DNA of 23,232 bases from a virus: IMG/VR virus record IMGVR_UViG_3300013126_000257, positions 1 to 23,232 of that record. One strand, 5' to 3'. The notes under the pieces are model-generated. The model was given only the letters and a program-made list of their open reading frames with translations. It was not told the DNA's origin and ran no database searches. Within the stretch, counting starts at the first letter, position 1, and each line of letters starts with the position of its first letter. Of the stretch, positions 14,779 to 22,459 are shown piece by piece. A program made the translations under genes and the position numbers.

Positions 14779-15249
14779 AGGATATCCTTCGGCGGCGTTG
14801 AGCGCCTCCAGGTGTAGGTTGGGGCGATTGGTCAGCGACGCGCGCTCCAGCGATACGATGGTTCCGGCGCGATCATGGCGGAATACCGGGCTGATCGAGC
14901 GATAGCGGCGGTCTGCCAGCAGGGCGGTTCCGGCGCTGTTCCAGTCGACCCGGCCCCAGATGGTGCCGTCGGGCCGCTGCTCGAGGCCCCGCACCCACCC
15001 GACTGCCTCCGACGGCCGCCCCTCGGGCGCGGCGAGGTCGGTCGCGTGATTGACGTCGATCGCCAGCGGCAGCGCGCTCGCAGCGATGATCGCGCCTGCG
15101 TCCGCGGACCGCCAGGGACCCCGTCCGTCCCGCCCGCGGAAAATTCCGCCGGGCAACAACTGTATGGTGTCGGGCACCGGCGCATCGGCCCCGGCCCCGG
15201 CCCCGGCGTTGAGCGCCAGGTCAATCTGGTCTGTGGTGCCGTCCATCAT
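14191..15249 (-). CDS. Prohead protease / scaffold precursor (Mu gpI-like)
   Basis: The protein has about 352 residues from the ATG pair at 15249/15246. The signature of Mu I-type proteases is clear: IQLLPGGIFRGRDGRGPW, PLAIDVNHATDLAAPEG, AVGWVRGLEQRPDGTIWGRV, RYRSISPVFRHDRAGTI and ASLTNRPNLHLEALNA. The C-terminal half is Ala/Glu-rich and helical, as in the scaffold part (gpZ). The open frame extends to a GTG at 15366, but that has no ribosome site and its residues are low complexity; the chosen start gives the ~30 residues before QLLPGG seen in the family. The enzyme trims scaffold and capsid proteins during head maturation. It overlaps the DUF2190 gene by 4 nt. Confidence 0.9.
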   Translation of the reverse strand: MMDGTTDQIDLALNAGAGAGADAPVPDTIQLLPGGIFRGRDGRGPWRSADAGAIIAASALPLAIDVNHATDLAAPEGRPSEAVGWVRGLEQRPDGTIWGRVDWNSAGTALLADRRYRSISPVFRHDRAGTIVSLERASLTNRPNLHLEALNAAEGYPMADDQSKAAQAHTGGADTATATVDPAGIARLETALNAALGRIDALETALKAAKPAASPAAPASADGLSATVTALMAEVAGVRAREIARTVEGMIGAGRAFPRERATLIALASAAPEAFERELEERPVLHALATEVVTGRPPAGDAEVDPTRLAEEAVTLQHSLRERGVVISTSEAVTRVRDAKSRGKPAAGGNAP

Positions 15250-15589
15250 CAAGCCCCGTCGCTGCCTCTCGACGACGGGGACTTTGCGCTTGGCCGGTGT
15301 CAGCGGTTTAGCCGGTCCGTCGTCCCGGGAAGGGACACCCCCGGCAAGTTCGCCACTAACAGCCACTAACAGAGGCTGGATGCGTTTTCCGGGCCGGACC
15401 TATGGGGACGGAGGGTCCTCCTGCCTGACGCATCAGCGGGGCTGTTTTCGGCCTTCGCCACCCCCCCCGGGCGGCAGGACCGCCAGCCTTGACTCCCCGG
15501 TCCGGATCGGCCATATCAGGAGAGGCTCGAGGCCGTCGCGACAACCGGGAAATCGCCGGTCCGGTTGGGTGCCCGCTTAGCGGCCACTC
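15250..15589. other. 340-nt stretch without a supported gene
   Basis: This is the longest gene-poor stretch in the window, between gpF and the protease gene, where Mu has gpG. It contains a hairpin at 15254-15280 and a short direct repeat (gccactaac twice at 15351-15369). A 62-codon minus-strand frame (15356-15544) is Arg/Pro-rich and resembles nothing. I see no convincing promoter on either strand, no RNA gene and no remnant of a gpG-like protein. Confidence 0.6.
15254..15280 (-). promoter_or_regulatory. Hairpin just upstream of the protease start, loop carries an SD-like GAGAGG
   Basis: There is an 8-bp perfect stem (CCCCGTCG / CGACGGGG) with an 11-nt loop. In the minus-strand mRNA the loop reads TCGAGAGGCAG, containing a GAGAGG Shine-Dalgarno-like core, and the stem ends only four bases before the first ATG of the protease gene. 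On the plus strand the stem is followed by ACTTTG, too short a T-run for a good terminator. If the protease starts at the upstream GTG instead, this hairpin would lie inside coding sequence. Confidence 0.4.
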
Positions 15590-16972
15590 TTACGGGGATG
15601 GTGGCGTTCCCCCCGGCGGCCTCAGCCCCTCCTCCGGCTCCAGCGCCGCATAGCTGTTGGTGTCCATGAGGTTACGATACGAGACCAGGCCGGCGGTACG
15701 AATGGCGTTGGTCACCACGGGTTGACGTCCGGCGGACGGATCACGCTGGTGGGTCTGAAAGTCCACCCGGACCACCAGCTTCGCCGCTCGCGCGTCCGGA
15801 ACGGACGCCTTCCCTGGCGCCGAGGAGACGGCCCGGGGTTCGACCACATAAAGGACGTCGCCGGTCCCAAGGTCGAGCAACACAGCGGCGGGCGCCGCCA
15901 GGTGCTCGACCAAGCGCCGCATATCCTCTAAGGCAATCCCCTTGCCGGCCGCCGCCTTACTGTCCCTTAAAATATGGGCGATCTCGCGGGTGGAAATCGT
16001 AATCGCGGCCGACTGCGGGTGAATTCCCGCGTCCGCCAGCTTGCCCAGCACCGTGGGATTGATCATGCCGACCACCCGGCGGTCGGCTCCCTCGCCGAAC
16101 CGTCCGGCGGCGATGGCGTCGACCCACGCCGCCGTGTCCGCGGCCAGTTGCGGCAGCGCCGCGCGCCACACCGGCCCCATCGCGGCGCCGGCGGCGATCG
16201 GCGTCGGCAGCGTCACCATCCGGTCGACCAATAGCCGCCGGGCAGGAGCCTCGAAGCCGGCTTTGCCGACGTGATAGGCCCAGCCGGGATCGATCCCGTA
16301 GGGGATGAATTCGTTGGCGCCGCTCGAAGGATTGAACCACGCCCGGTCCGGCCCGGACGGCGCCGGCGCCGTCGGCGTGATGCCGAGCCGGTCGAGGTCG
16401 CGATCGGAGAGCTGCTGCACGGTGCACCGGCAGCGCCAGCCATTGGGCGGGTAGTGGGTGTTCCACCAGGCGTGATCCCAGCGCAAAACCGTGCCGTGCC
16501 AGGCCCGATGCGCCTCCCGGATCCGGCTGTCGAGCACGCCGACGTAGCGCAGCCAGGGCCGCCGGTCCGCGACCCGCGTGATCCGCTCCCACTGGCCAAC
16601 CGCCGCGGACACTCTGAGATTGGTGTCAAAGATGATCCGCAACCGGCGCTCAGACCCAAGTTGCACGATCCGGGCCTTGCCGGTCTTGGGATCGACCCGC
16701 TCGGCCTTGCCCCACCAGCCCGCCCGGCGCATCTCCGGCTCGAGTTCGGCCACAAACTGCTGAAACGTGCGTCCTTCGGTCTGGGCGCCGCCGGCCGCCC
16801 GATAGACCCGCTCGAGCAGCGCCAAATCATCCAGCTTGGCCACGGTGAAGCTACGGGCATGTTCTCCGTGCATCATCTCGTGCCAGTCGAACGTCACCGT
16901 GCGTCCGGTCCGCCGTTCGAACGCCCGAACGGCCTCGGCGGCCGGCAGCCCGAACGGCAGCGGCTCGGCCAT
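15590..16972 (-). CDS. Mu gpF-like minor head protein fused to a PBECR2-like nuclease domain
   Basis: The protein has 460 residues. Residues ~1-195 are the head morphogenesis (Mu F-like) domain: FDWHEMMHGEHARSFTVAK, LRIIFDTNLR, REAHRAWHGTVLRWDHAWW and YPPNGWRCRCTVQQLSDRDL. Residues ~290-435 fit PBECR2, a nuclease-like domain of the barnase/EndoU/colicin E5-D/RelE group described at the C-terminus of phage head proteins. Visible are ADRRVVGMINPTVLGKL, TREIAHILRDSKAAAGKG, a LVEHLAAPAAVLLDLGTG strand, DVLYVVEP, LVVRVDFQ and VTNAIRTAGLVSYRNLM. Candidate active residues are the His in EIAHILRDSK and the late Arg/Ser block. ATG at 16972 lies 3 nt after the portal stop, with GAGGA seven bases upstream. 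Injection into the host with the DNA is possible but inferred. Confidence 0.88.
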   Translation of the reverse strand: MAEPLPFGLPAAEAVRAFERRTGRTVTFDWHEMMHGEHARSFTVAKLDDLALLERVYRAAGGAQTEGRTFQQFVAELEPEMRRAGWWGKAERVDPKTGKARIVQLGSERRLRIIFDTNLRVSAAVGQWERITRVADRRPWLRYVGVLDSRIREAHRAWHGTVLRWDHAWWNTHYPPNGWRCRCTVQQLSDRDLDRLGITPTAPAPSGPDRAWFNPSSGANEFIPYGIDPGWAYHVGKAGFEAPARRLLVDRMVTLPTPIAAGAAMGPVWRAALPQLAADTAAWVDAIAAGRFGEGADRRVVGMINPTVLGKLADAGIHPQSAAITISTREIAHILRDSKAAAGKGIALEDMRRLVEHLAAPAAVLLDLGTGDVLYVVEPRAVSSAPGKASVPDARAAKLVVRVDFQTHQRDPSAGRQPVVTNAIRTAGLVSYRNLMDTNSYAALEPEEGLRPPGGTPPSP

Positions 16973-16975
16973 TGG

Positions 16976-18622
16976 TTATTCCTCGCCGCTGAGCGGCATG
17001 CCGAGCCGCCCGGCCACCGCCGCCCCGAAGCCGGCCCGCTCGAGCGCGCGCACGAAATCACCGGCCGGCGGCTTGGCGGCGATCGCGGCGAGCCGCGCCA
17101 GAAACTCCTCAAACGTGCCGGCCGCCTCACCGGCCAGCAGCACCGCGACCGCGCTTTCCGATCCCGGATCGGTCATGGCCAGGATGGCGTCGACGGTGTC
17201 GTCGATCAGGTCCCGCCCGCCGCCCGCCGGCGCGCGCTGGGCCGCCTGAAGCGCGGGCAAGGCCTGCGGCTGCGGGCCGGCCTCCGGCGCCGGTGCCGTC
17301 GGCGCCCGCAGCACCTCCTGCTCCGGCCCCGGCTCCGGCAGGCCGAGCCGATCGCGCACGTCGCTCTCGCCCACTCTCAAACCCAATGGCACCAAACTCG
17401 CCAGCACCCGCGCGAGCTCGGCCCGCGGTAGTTCATCCGGCCGGCCGATCCGCAGGCGCGGGAACCCCCGCGCCGGCCTGCCGTGCTCGAGCAGGACCCA
17501 CGGCCGGACCAGATCGCGATTGAGGGTTGCCGCCAGGGCGCGCGCGTCGCGGCGTTCGATGTCCTCGCGCACCTGTTGGTGCTCGCGAGAAACCGCGTGA
17601 CCACCGTTGACCGCATCGGTGGTGGTGGTCTGGCCCAGAATGACCTTGGATAATCCAAGGTCAAAATACACCGCCAACCGCTCATAGAGATCGGACGCCG
17701 CCTGCCCGGCCAGCGACACGATCTCAATCTGCTGATCGTCGGGGATGACCGCCGCGGCGTCCGACCCCATCGCGCGCACCGACGCAAACAACCGGTCAAT
17801 TTCCGCATCGGGCAGCCCGGGCCGGTATTTGCCGACCCGGAACGGCATGCCGTAGGTTTCCGAGAACACCAGCCAATCCTTGACCGCGAAGGTCTTGAAC
17901 AGCACGCCCCAGGCGGCCGGCCGCGCCAGCGCCGTGACCAGGGGGATACCGCCGCGGGCGTCGCTCTCGTGCACGATGAACTTGCCGGGCGGCAACACGG
18001 CAAGCTGGGGATCACCGGTGCGCGGCAAGCCGGGGGCATCGCCGGCCCCTTCCACCATCAGCCTGAGAGTCCTTAAATCCTCGGGGTCGGGTCGGAACCA
18101 CCTGGGGTTGCGCGCCAAGAGGCGGGAGGGACGCCACTGCCCCTCCGATCCCTCCCACACAAGCTCCGTGACCGCATATCCCTTGAACACCGCGTCCATC
18201 AACGCCGGCAACTGGGCATCGAGGTCAGCCGTGTGGAGCCAGTCGCGGATCAAATCGGCGTTGCGCACGTCATCGGGCGCATCCGATGCCGCCTCGACCG
18301 TGATCTCGAGGTGCGCCGGCCCCCCGCGGCGGGTTTCCGACACCGCCCGATAGTGCAGGTCACGGTCGCCGAGATCATCGGCCAGCGCGAAAAACCGGGC
18401 CGGCCAGCCGGCCTCGGCCTGGCTCAGGGTGGCGTGCAACCCCTCCGGCGTCAGTCCAATGACGGGATGCTCATGCCAGTGCTGCCGGACCGAGCCGACC
18501 CTGGGACCGGCCATATCACCGGTCAACACCGATCGCGTCGGCGCCGGCAGCCCGGCCGCCGCCAACACCTCGCAGCTCCGGTCAAACGCTCGTCGCAACC
18601 AAGGGGGCCGGCCCCCACTCAT
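16976..18622 (-). CDS. Portal protein (Mu gp29-like, DUF935)
   Basis: The protein has 548 residues. It forms the dodecameric DNA channel at the head vertex. DUF935 features are visible: the N-terminal region with LHATLSQAEAGWPARFFALA; the core MDAVFKGYAVTELVWEG and WFRPDPEDL; GKFIVHESDARGG; AVKDWLVFSETYGMPFRVGK; and LGQTTTTDAVNGGHAVSREH followed by VREDIERRDARALAATLNRD. The C-terminal ~100 residues are Ala/Pro-rich and end in a helical tail. ATG at 18622 overlaps the terminase stop by 4 nt. Order with TerL before it and gpF after it is exactly Mu-like. Confidence 0.94.
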   Translation of the reverse strand: MSGGRPPWLRRAFDRSCEVLAAAGLPAPTRSVLTGDMAGPRVGSVRQHWHEHPVIGLTPEGLHATLSQAEAGWPARFFALADDLGDRDLHYRAVSETRRGGPAHLEITVEAASDAPDDVRNADLIRDWLHTADLDAQLPALMDAVFKGYAVTELVWEGSEGQWRPSRLLARNPRWFRPDPEDLRTLRLMVEGAGDAPGLPRTGDPQLAVLPPGKFIVHESDARGGIPLVTALARPAAWGVLFKTFAVKDWLVFSETYGMPFRVGKYRPGLPDAEIDRLFASVRAMGSDAAAVIPDDQQIEIVSLAGQAASDLYERLAVYFDLGLSKVILGQTTTTDAVNGGHAVSREHQQVREDIERRDARALAATLNRDLVRPWVLLEHGRPARGFPRLRIGRPDELPRAELARVLASLVPLGLRVGESDVRDRLGLPEPGPEQEVLRAPTAPAPEAGPQPQALPALQAAQRAPAGGGRDLIDDTVDAILAMTDPGSESAVAVLLAGEAAGTFEEFLARLAAIAAKPPAGDFVRALERAGFGAAVAGRLGMPLSGEE

Positions 18623-20301
18623 AGTCTCCTCCGTCCGCCGCAGCCGAACGCCGATCGTACAAACCCGCAGATGCTATTGCCGCCGGCATCACCCAAAATC
18701 CGCCTGAGGCTTGCCCCCCCACCATCGATACCGCCGGTGAGGATTTTCCCGCCGCGGCCGGCGAGCGCGATCCGCCACAGCATCTCGAGGGCGTCAGGCC
18801 CGTCATCGTGGTCGGCGAGCGGATAGTGCCTGAGCTGGTCGAGCAGCACGGTCAAGCGGGGATGCAGGCGGATCAGCCCGTTGGCGATATGCGGCTGTAA
18901 CGTCTCAATCCGCAGTGCCTTGTCCGTCCCCGGCACCACCGGCACCACCGGCACCGGGATGCCGCGGGCGCCTGAGCGCTTGACCAGCTCCGAGGCAAAA
19001 AACTCCTGGAACTGTATGGCTTCCACCGCCCAGCGCACGCACCCGTACTGTTGCTGGAGCGCGATGACGTCCTCGATGATCCGATCCGGCAGCCGCCTTT
19101 GGATCCGCGCCTCGACCACGTCGAGCACGCCGGTCTCGCGATCGATGCCGCCGACCAAAATGGCGGAGGGATCGCGCGCCTTGTTGGCCTTGCCCAGCGA
19201 GGGGTCGACCGCGCCGAACATCACCCAGCTCCGCGCCGGGGCGACCCAGAACGTGATCGCACCGAACAGGGCCTCTTCGCTGTTTATGGGATCGTTCTGG
19301 TATTCGGCATCGAACGCCGCATGCCCAACCGTAAAGCGGATCAACATCAACACCGGCAACGGCCGTGCGTCCGGCCACGACACCTCGGCCCCGGCCAGCA
19401 TCTCCGCGGTATGGCCCTGCTGGAACACGAGTGCGGCTTCGTAGCCGTCGTTGCGGTAAATCTCTTCCCAATGCTCCCACAAATCCATCCGGTCCGGCGG
19501 CCGGATCAGGGCCTGGAAGCGCTGCGCCCGCCAGGCCGGATGGCGCAGCTTGCGCGCCAGCACCCCGTCGTAGTGCAGGACCGTCCCGACATAGATCACA
19601 TCGAACTTGCCACCCGCCTCGCCCAGCGCCATCACCGCCTTGTCGATCCAGCCCTCGGTCTTGTCGCGCTGCTCGACCCGGCGGATATTCTCATCGTTCT
19701 CGATGTCATCGAGCATCACCAGATCCGGCCGGTGCGGCCCATGCCGCAAGCCACGCAAGCGCTTGCCCGACCCAAGCGCCTGGATTTTAATGTCGTTGCG
19801 GGTCAGGATCACGGACGTTTGCCAAACCCGCCCCGGCCCGGCGAGGTCCGGGAAGTCGGCCCGCAGGCCCTCGTTATCTTCGAGTTCCGCCTTGATCGCA
19901 TCCAAGAACATCTCGGCTTGGTGCGACGCATCGGCAATTATAAGCATGTAGTGCTTGCGGCCCGTGACGATGGTCCACAGCACGAACAGCACCGAGCAGA
20001 GCGTTGATTTTGCCTCGCCGCGCGGCGCCGCGATCACCTCGCGGCAACTCTCCGGCGCCGCCAGCACGGCCGGCAACCGCGCGAATAGATAGCGGTGCAG
20101 CGCCGATGGCGCCTTCTTGGTGTAGTGCGGGAAGTAGGTGCCGACGAAGGCCTGGAAGCCATCGGCCGCGGTCGCCGCGGCGATCCGCGCCTCCCTCGCC
20201 TCCGGCCCGGGGTCCAGTCCCGACCCCTGGAGCTGCACCTGCCGGCGCAACTCCTTGGCCAATCCGGCCATCTGCCTGCGGAAGTTGGCTTTCCCCGCCA
20301 T
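18619..20301 (-). CDS. terL: Terminase large subunit (Mu gp28-like)
   Basis: The protein has 560 residues and is the packaging motor ATPase/nuclease. Walker A is APRGEAKST at residues 92-100. Walker B is LVMLDDIEND at about 194-203. The C-terminal RNase H-like nuclease starts at about 360, with acidic metal ligands likely at D366 (AVDPSLGKAN), E427 (WAVEAIQFQEFF) and D502 (HDDGPDALEML). The full set of ATPase and nuclease residues looks intact, so the enzyme should be active. ATG at 20301 lies 5 nt after the DUF1804 gene stop. The last ~45 residues are Gly/Arg-rich and look variable. Confidence 0.95.
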   Translation of the reverse strand: MAGKANFRRQMAGLAKELRRQVQLQGSGLDPGPEAREARIAAATAADGFQAFVGTYFPHYTKKAPSALHRYLFARLPAVLAAPESCREVIAAPRGEAKSTLCSVLFVLWTIVTGRKHYMLIIADASHQAEMFLDAIKAELEDNEGLRADFPDLAGPGRVWQTSVILTRNDIKIQALGSGKRLRGLRHGPHRPDLVMLDDIENDENIRRVEQRDKTEGWIDKAVMALGEAGGKFDVIYVGTVLHYDGVLARKLRHPAWRAQRFQALIRPPDRMDLWEHWEEIYRNDGYEAALVFQQGHTAEMLAGAEVSWPDARPLPVLMLIRFTVGHAAFDAEYQNDPINSEEALFGAITFWVAPARSWVMFGAVDPSLGKANKARDPSAILVGGIDRETGVLDVVEARIQRRLPDRIIEDVIALQQQYGCVRWAVEAIQFQEFFASELVKRSGARGIPVPVVPVVPGTDKALRIETLQPHIANGLIRLHPRLTVLLDQLRHYPLADHDDGPDALEMLWRIALAGRGGKILTGGIDGGGASLRRILGDAGGNSICGFVRSAFGCGGRRRL

Positions 20302-20306
20302 CCGGA

Positions 20307-20810
20307 TCAGCTCTTGTAGTCGGCGGCGATGTCGCCGCTCACCTGCTCGATCACCTCGAGCAGCGCCGAGGCGGCATCCGGCCGCCTCGCATTGACCGCG
20401 AGCACCACCCGCGACAACACATCATTGGCAACCGACAGCTTGGAGAGTTGGGGCGTCACGCGCTCCAGCGCCGCTGACATCTTGACCAGCGCGTCAGTGA
20501 GTCCTGCCAAGGCCTTGGCCCGGTCGAGCGGGGCGATAGAGGCATCCGTCTTAAGCTGGGACAGCGTTTCCTGATGGAGAGCCATGTAATCTTCGAGCAC
20601 CGAAAACACGACCGCCTGCTGGCCTTCGCGGGAGATACGGGACACCGCCCGCGCCTTGTCCCAATCGTCGGCGGCCTGGGCATCCTCGCGCTTCCAGCGC
20701 CTCGCCGTACCGATCGGTACGCCTACGCGCTCGGCCGCCAGCTCCAGCGATAGCCGTTCGTGTACATAGGCACGGCGCAGCTCGTCGCGGGTGCCCGGGT
20801 CATGGGCCAT
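20307..20810 (-). CDS. DUF1804 protein, small terminase-like (Mu gp27 position)
   Basis: The protein has 167 residues from ATG at 20810, overlapping the previous stop by 1 nt (TGATG), with GGAGGAG just upstream; the longer open frame reads as out-of-frame Arg-rich sequence. The N-terminus MAHDPGTRDELRRAYVHERL, then SLELAAERVGVPIGTARRWK and DDWDKARAVSR, is the DUF1804 signature, with a helix-turn-helix typical of small terminase DNA-binding domains. The rest is helical (LSQLKTDASIAPLDRAKALA, RVTPQLSKLSVANDVL), suggesting oligomerisation. It sits directly before TerL. DNA recognition for packaging is inferred from fold and position. Confidence 0.9.
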   Translation of the reverse strand: MAHDPGTRDELRRAYVHERLSLELAAERVGVPIGTARRWKREDAQAADDWDKARAVSRISREGQQAVVFSVLEDYMALHQETLSQLKTDASIAPLDRAKALAGLTDALVKMSAALERVTPQLSKLSVANDVLSRVVLAVNARRPDAASALLEVIEQVSGDIAADYKS

Positions 20811-21142
20811 CAGGACTCCTCCGCGCCGAGACCACGCAGCCATGCAGCCACCTTTGCGGCGGTGTCGGCCGACGGCCGGCACACCCCAGGGGCGCTCGCC
20901 CGGCCGGCCGCGACGTCTTCGCCCCGGTTGGTCAGGCGCCACCCTTTGCCGGCCGGGGTCACCAGCCCCTGTTCTGACATCCAGACGAGTGACGTCCGCA
21001 CCTGATCGGCCGTCCCGCCAATCCCGGCCTCGGTGATGGTGTCGTGGAGCAACGAGGCGGTCGCGGGCGAGGGCAGCTCCGCCAGGCCAATCAATACCGC
21101 AAGCCTCTGATGCGATAGCCAGACAGGATTTGCCACGCTCAC
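20810..21142 (-). CDS. VpaChn25_0724-type winged-helix phage protein (Mu gp26 position)
   Basis: The protein has about 110 residues. The pattern is a helical N-terminus (HQRLAVLIGLAEL), GGTADQVRTSLVWMSEQGLV as the recognition helix and wing approach, WRLTNRGEDVAAGRA, then APGVCRPSADTAAKVAAWL. The closing 'LT.RG.DVA.GRA..PGV.RP' block is diagnostic for this conserved family of Mu-like prophages, often annotated ArsR-like. The first possible start, GTG at 21142, overlaps the DUF2730 stop (GTGA). A second GTG two codons later (21136) has better spacing from AAGGGG. Its biochemical role is unknown; the place before the small terminase suggests a packaging or DNA-binding role. Confidence 0.87.
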   Translation of the reverse strand: MSVANPVWLSHQRLAVLIGLAELPSPATASLLHDTITEAGIGGTADQVRTSLVWMSEQGLVTPAGKGWRLTNRGEDVAAGRASAPGVCRPSADTAAKVAAWLRGLGAEES

Positions 21143-21480
21143 CCCCTTGCCTGATCGGCAAAGATGCTCTCATGCCGGCCGACCACCGTCTCGACCCGCT
21201 CCAGCAAGTCCTTGAGGCCATCAAACCGCCCCCGCATCTCGGCGGCCACGGTTGAAACCGTCCCCTCAATCCGGGTGATCGCAACCTTCAAATCGCCGAT
21301 TTCACTCCGGGTCGGGATGTCGTCCAATTTCCCTTCGAGCTCCGCAATTCGCCGTTCCAGCGTCACGACCTCAACCCGTGAGGGAAACACCGCCTGCAAA
21401 ACACACCATGCCGCCGAGTTGACCAGGGTGACCGCCCCCAGCACCGTGCCCCCGATCGTCGCAATCAATGACCAATCCAT
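21139..21480 (-). CDS. DUF2730 membrane-anchored coiled-coil protein (Mu gp25 position)
   Basis: The protein has 113 residues. An N-terminal membrane segment (LIATIGGTVLGAVTLVNSAA) is followed by a coiled coil of Glu/Arg/Leu heptads (VVTLERRIAELEGKLDDIP, IGDLKVAITRIEGTVSTVAA, LKDLLERVETVV). This is the layout of DUF2730 proteins in Mu-like phages, always near the lysis and terminase genes. I chose ATG at 21480 because GGGGAG lies five bases upstream and the family starts just before the membrane segment; ATG at 21492 and a GTG at 21507 overlapping the lysin stop are alternatives. Function is unknown; a spanin-like or membrane-scaffold role would be a guess. Confidence 0.85.
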   Translation of the reverse strand: MDWSLIATIGGTVLGAVTLVNSAAWCVLQAVFPSRVEVVTLERRIAELEGKLDDIPTRSEIGDLKVAITRIEGTVSTVAAEMRGRFDGLKDLLERVETVVGRHESIFADQARG

Positions 21481-21503
21481 GTCACTCCCCATGCGCCCTT
21501 CAC

Positions 21504-21998
21504 TCACAGCAACGGCAGGTGTTTTGCCACCAACTCGTTAAAACTGTGGATGTATTTCTCTTCCGTCCCGGCTCCGCCCGCGGTGTTGTAGTACTGCTTC
21601 CACACCTTGGCTTGCCCCGGCACATCGGTCGCCCGCGGCAGCCGTGCGGGCGCCCGCCAGATCAACAGCCGGGCGATCACCGCACCGTAGGCGAGGTTGG
21701 ACGCAAGCTGCACATGCCGGGCGGGGGCCTCGGCCCGCAACGACAGCACCCGGGATCGCACCTCCGGCCGGGTGTCGAGCCAGGATGCCAATAGATCATC
21801 ATGGGTGGCGGGTTCGATCTGCCACAGGCCCAGCGCCGGCCCGCCGCCCACCTGGCGCAGGAGGCGCAGCCGGCTTTCGACCGCGGCGATGCCGACCAGA
21901 AAGGTGACCGCGTCGGGACCGTCGAACCCCACCATCTCGCCGTTGGCGACCAGCGCCAGCGCGGGGTTGATCAGCCGCGCGAGTTGCCGCGGGTCCAT
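21504..21998 (-). CDS. Lytic transglycosylase-like endolysin
   Basis: The protein has 164 residues from ATG at 21998, with GGAGGGG five bases upstream; a GTG at 22004 overlapping the holin stop is the alternative. The lysozyme-like core is visible: the catalytic Glu in FLVGIAAVESRLRLLRQ (residue ~41), then GGGPALGLWQIEPATHDDL and, later, NLAYGAVIARLLIWRAP and AKVWKQYYNT. Phage transglycosylases of this short type cut the peptidoglycan glycan strand at lysis. No signal peptide is visible, so it would need the holin-like protein encoded immediately upstream. Confidence 0.87.
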   Translation of the reverse strand: MDPRQLARLINPALALVANGEMVGFDGPDAVTFLVGIAAVESRLRLLRQVGGGPALGLWQIEPATHDDLLASWLDTRPEVRSRVLSLRAEAPARHVQLASNLAYGAVIARLLIWRAPARLPRATDVPGQAKVWKQYYNTAGGAGTEEKYIHSFNELVAKHLPLL

Positions 21999-22000
21999 AA

Positions 22001-22378
22001 TCACCCCTCCCCGGCGGTCGGGACGGGCGGGAGCACACCCTGGGCCGGAACGTAGCCGGATTTCGCAGCCCGCGCCGCGACCAGCAGCACCAGCCCCTCC
22101 CAGTCGATGTCGAGCCGGGCCAGGGCGTCCGGCACCAGCTTGGCGACATAGGCGGCGGCTGCTTCGCCGGCTGCCTCGGCGGATGCCGGGCTGAGCGCGT
22201 GGCTGAGCAGCAAACCGTTGCTGATCGCCGTTTCGATCAGCGCGCGCGCCTCGCTGTCCTGTTCGATCCCGAGCCGATGTTCCAGTGCGCGTGCGAACAT
22301 CCCGACGCCCCGGCGCAGGTAATACGCGATCACGCCAGCCAGCAGCGCGGCCACGCCTTCAATCGGTCCCATCGCCAT
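22001..22378 (-). CDS. Holin-like membrane protein
   Basis: The protein has 125 residues from ATG at 22378; ATG at 22372 has better spacing to the G-rich ribosome site. One hydrophobic helix lies near the N-terminus (IEGVAALLAGVIAYYLR), followed by an amphipathic region (GVGMFARALEHRLGIEQDSE) and helices with ARALIETAISNGLLLSHAL and AAAAYVAKLVPDALARLDID. The pattern resembles LLH-type holins encoded before endolysins. The open frame runs much further upstream (ATG 22447, TTG 22459), so a longer basic N-terminus cannot be excluded. The place directly before the endolysin supports the call. Confidence 0.7.
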   Translation of the reverse strand: MAMGPIEGVAALLAGVIAYYLRRGVGMFARALEHRLGIEQDSEARALIETAISNGLLLSHALSPASAEAAGEAAAAYVAKLVPDALARLDIDWEGLVLLVAARAAKSGYVPAQGVLPPVPTAGEG

Positions 22379-22394
22379 CCCCCCCCACGCTGAT

Positions 22395-22424
22395 CGGCGC
22401 TCAACGGCGCTCAACGGCGCTCCA
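22395..22424. repeat. Three tandem 10-bp repeats (CGGCGCTCAA)
   Basis: The sequence is CGGCGCTCAA, CGGCGCTCAA, CGGCGCTCCA, head to tail with one mismatch in the third copy. The 10-bp period places each copy on nearly the same face of the helix. If the holin-like gene starts at 22378 the repeats are non-coding. Confidence 0.85.
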
Positions 22425-22430
22425 CGAGTC

Positions 22431-22459
22431 TTGCGCGGGAGCGGCATAGTCCCGCGCAA
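22431..22459. repeat. Perfect 10-bp inverted repeat with 9-nt spacer
   Basis: TTGCGCGGGA and TCCCGCGCAA flank a 9-base spacer with no mismatch. No T-run follows on either strand, so it is not a usual terminator. As DNA it could be an operator or activator site; as RNA it would be a stable hairpin. Confidence 0.85.

Noticed and set aside
13346-14905. 519-codon open frame on the plus strand opposite the capsid and protease genes
   Set aside because: It lies fully antisense to well-supported head genes. Its translation is Arg/Pro/Ala/Ser-rich without motifs, as expected for a shadow frame in very GC-rich coding DNA.
15356-15544. 62-codon minus-strand frame in the gap before the protease gene
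   Set aside because: Arg/Pro/Gly-rich translation with no ribosome site or family resemblance.
20814-21284. N-terminal extension of the DUF1804 gene to 21284
   Set aside because: The extra residues are the out-of-frame translation of the winged-helix and DUF2730 genes. The family starts at MAHDPG, which has its own strong ribosome site.
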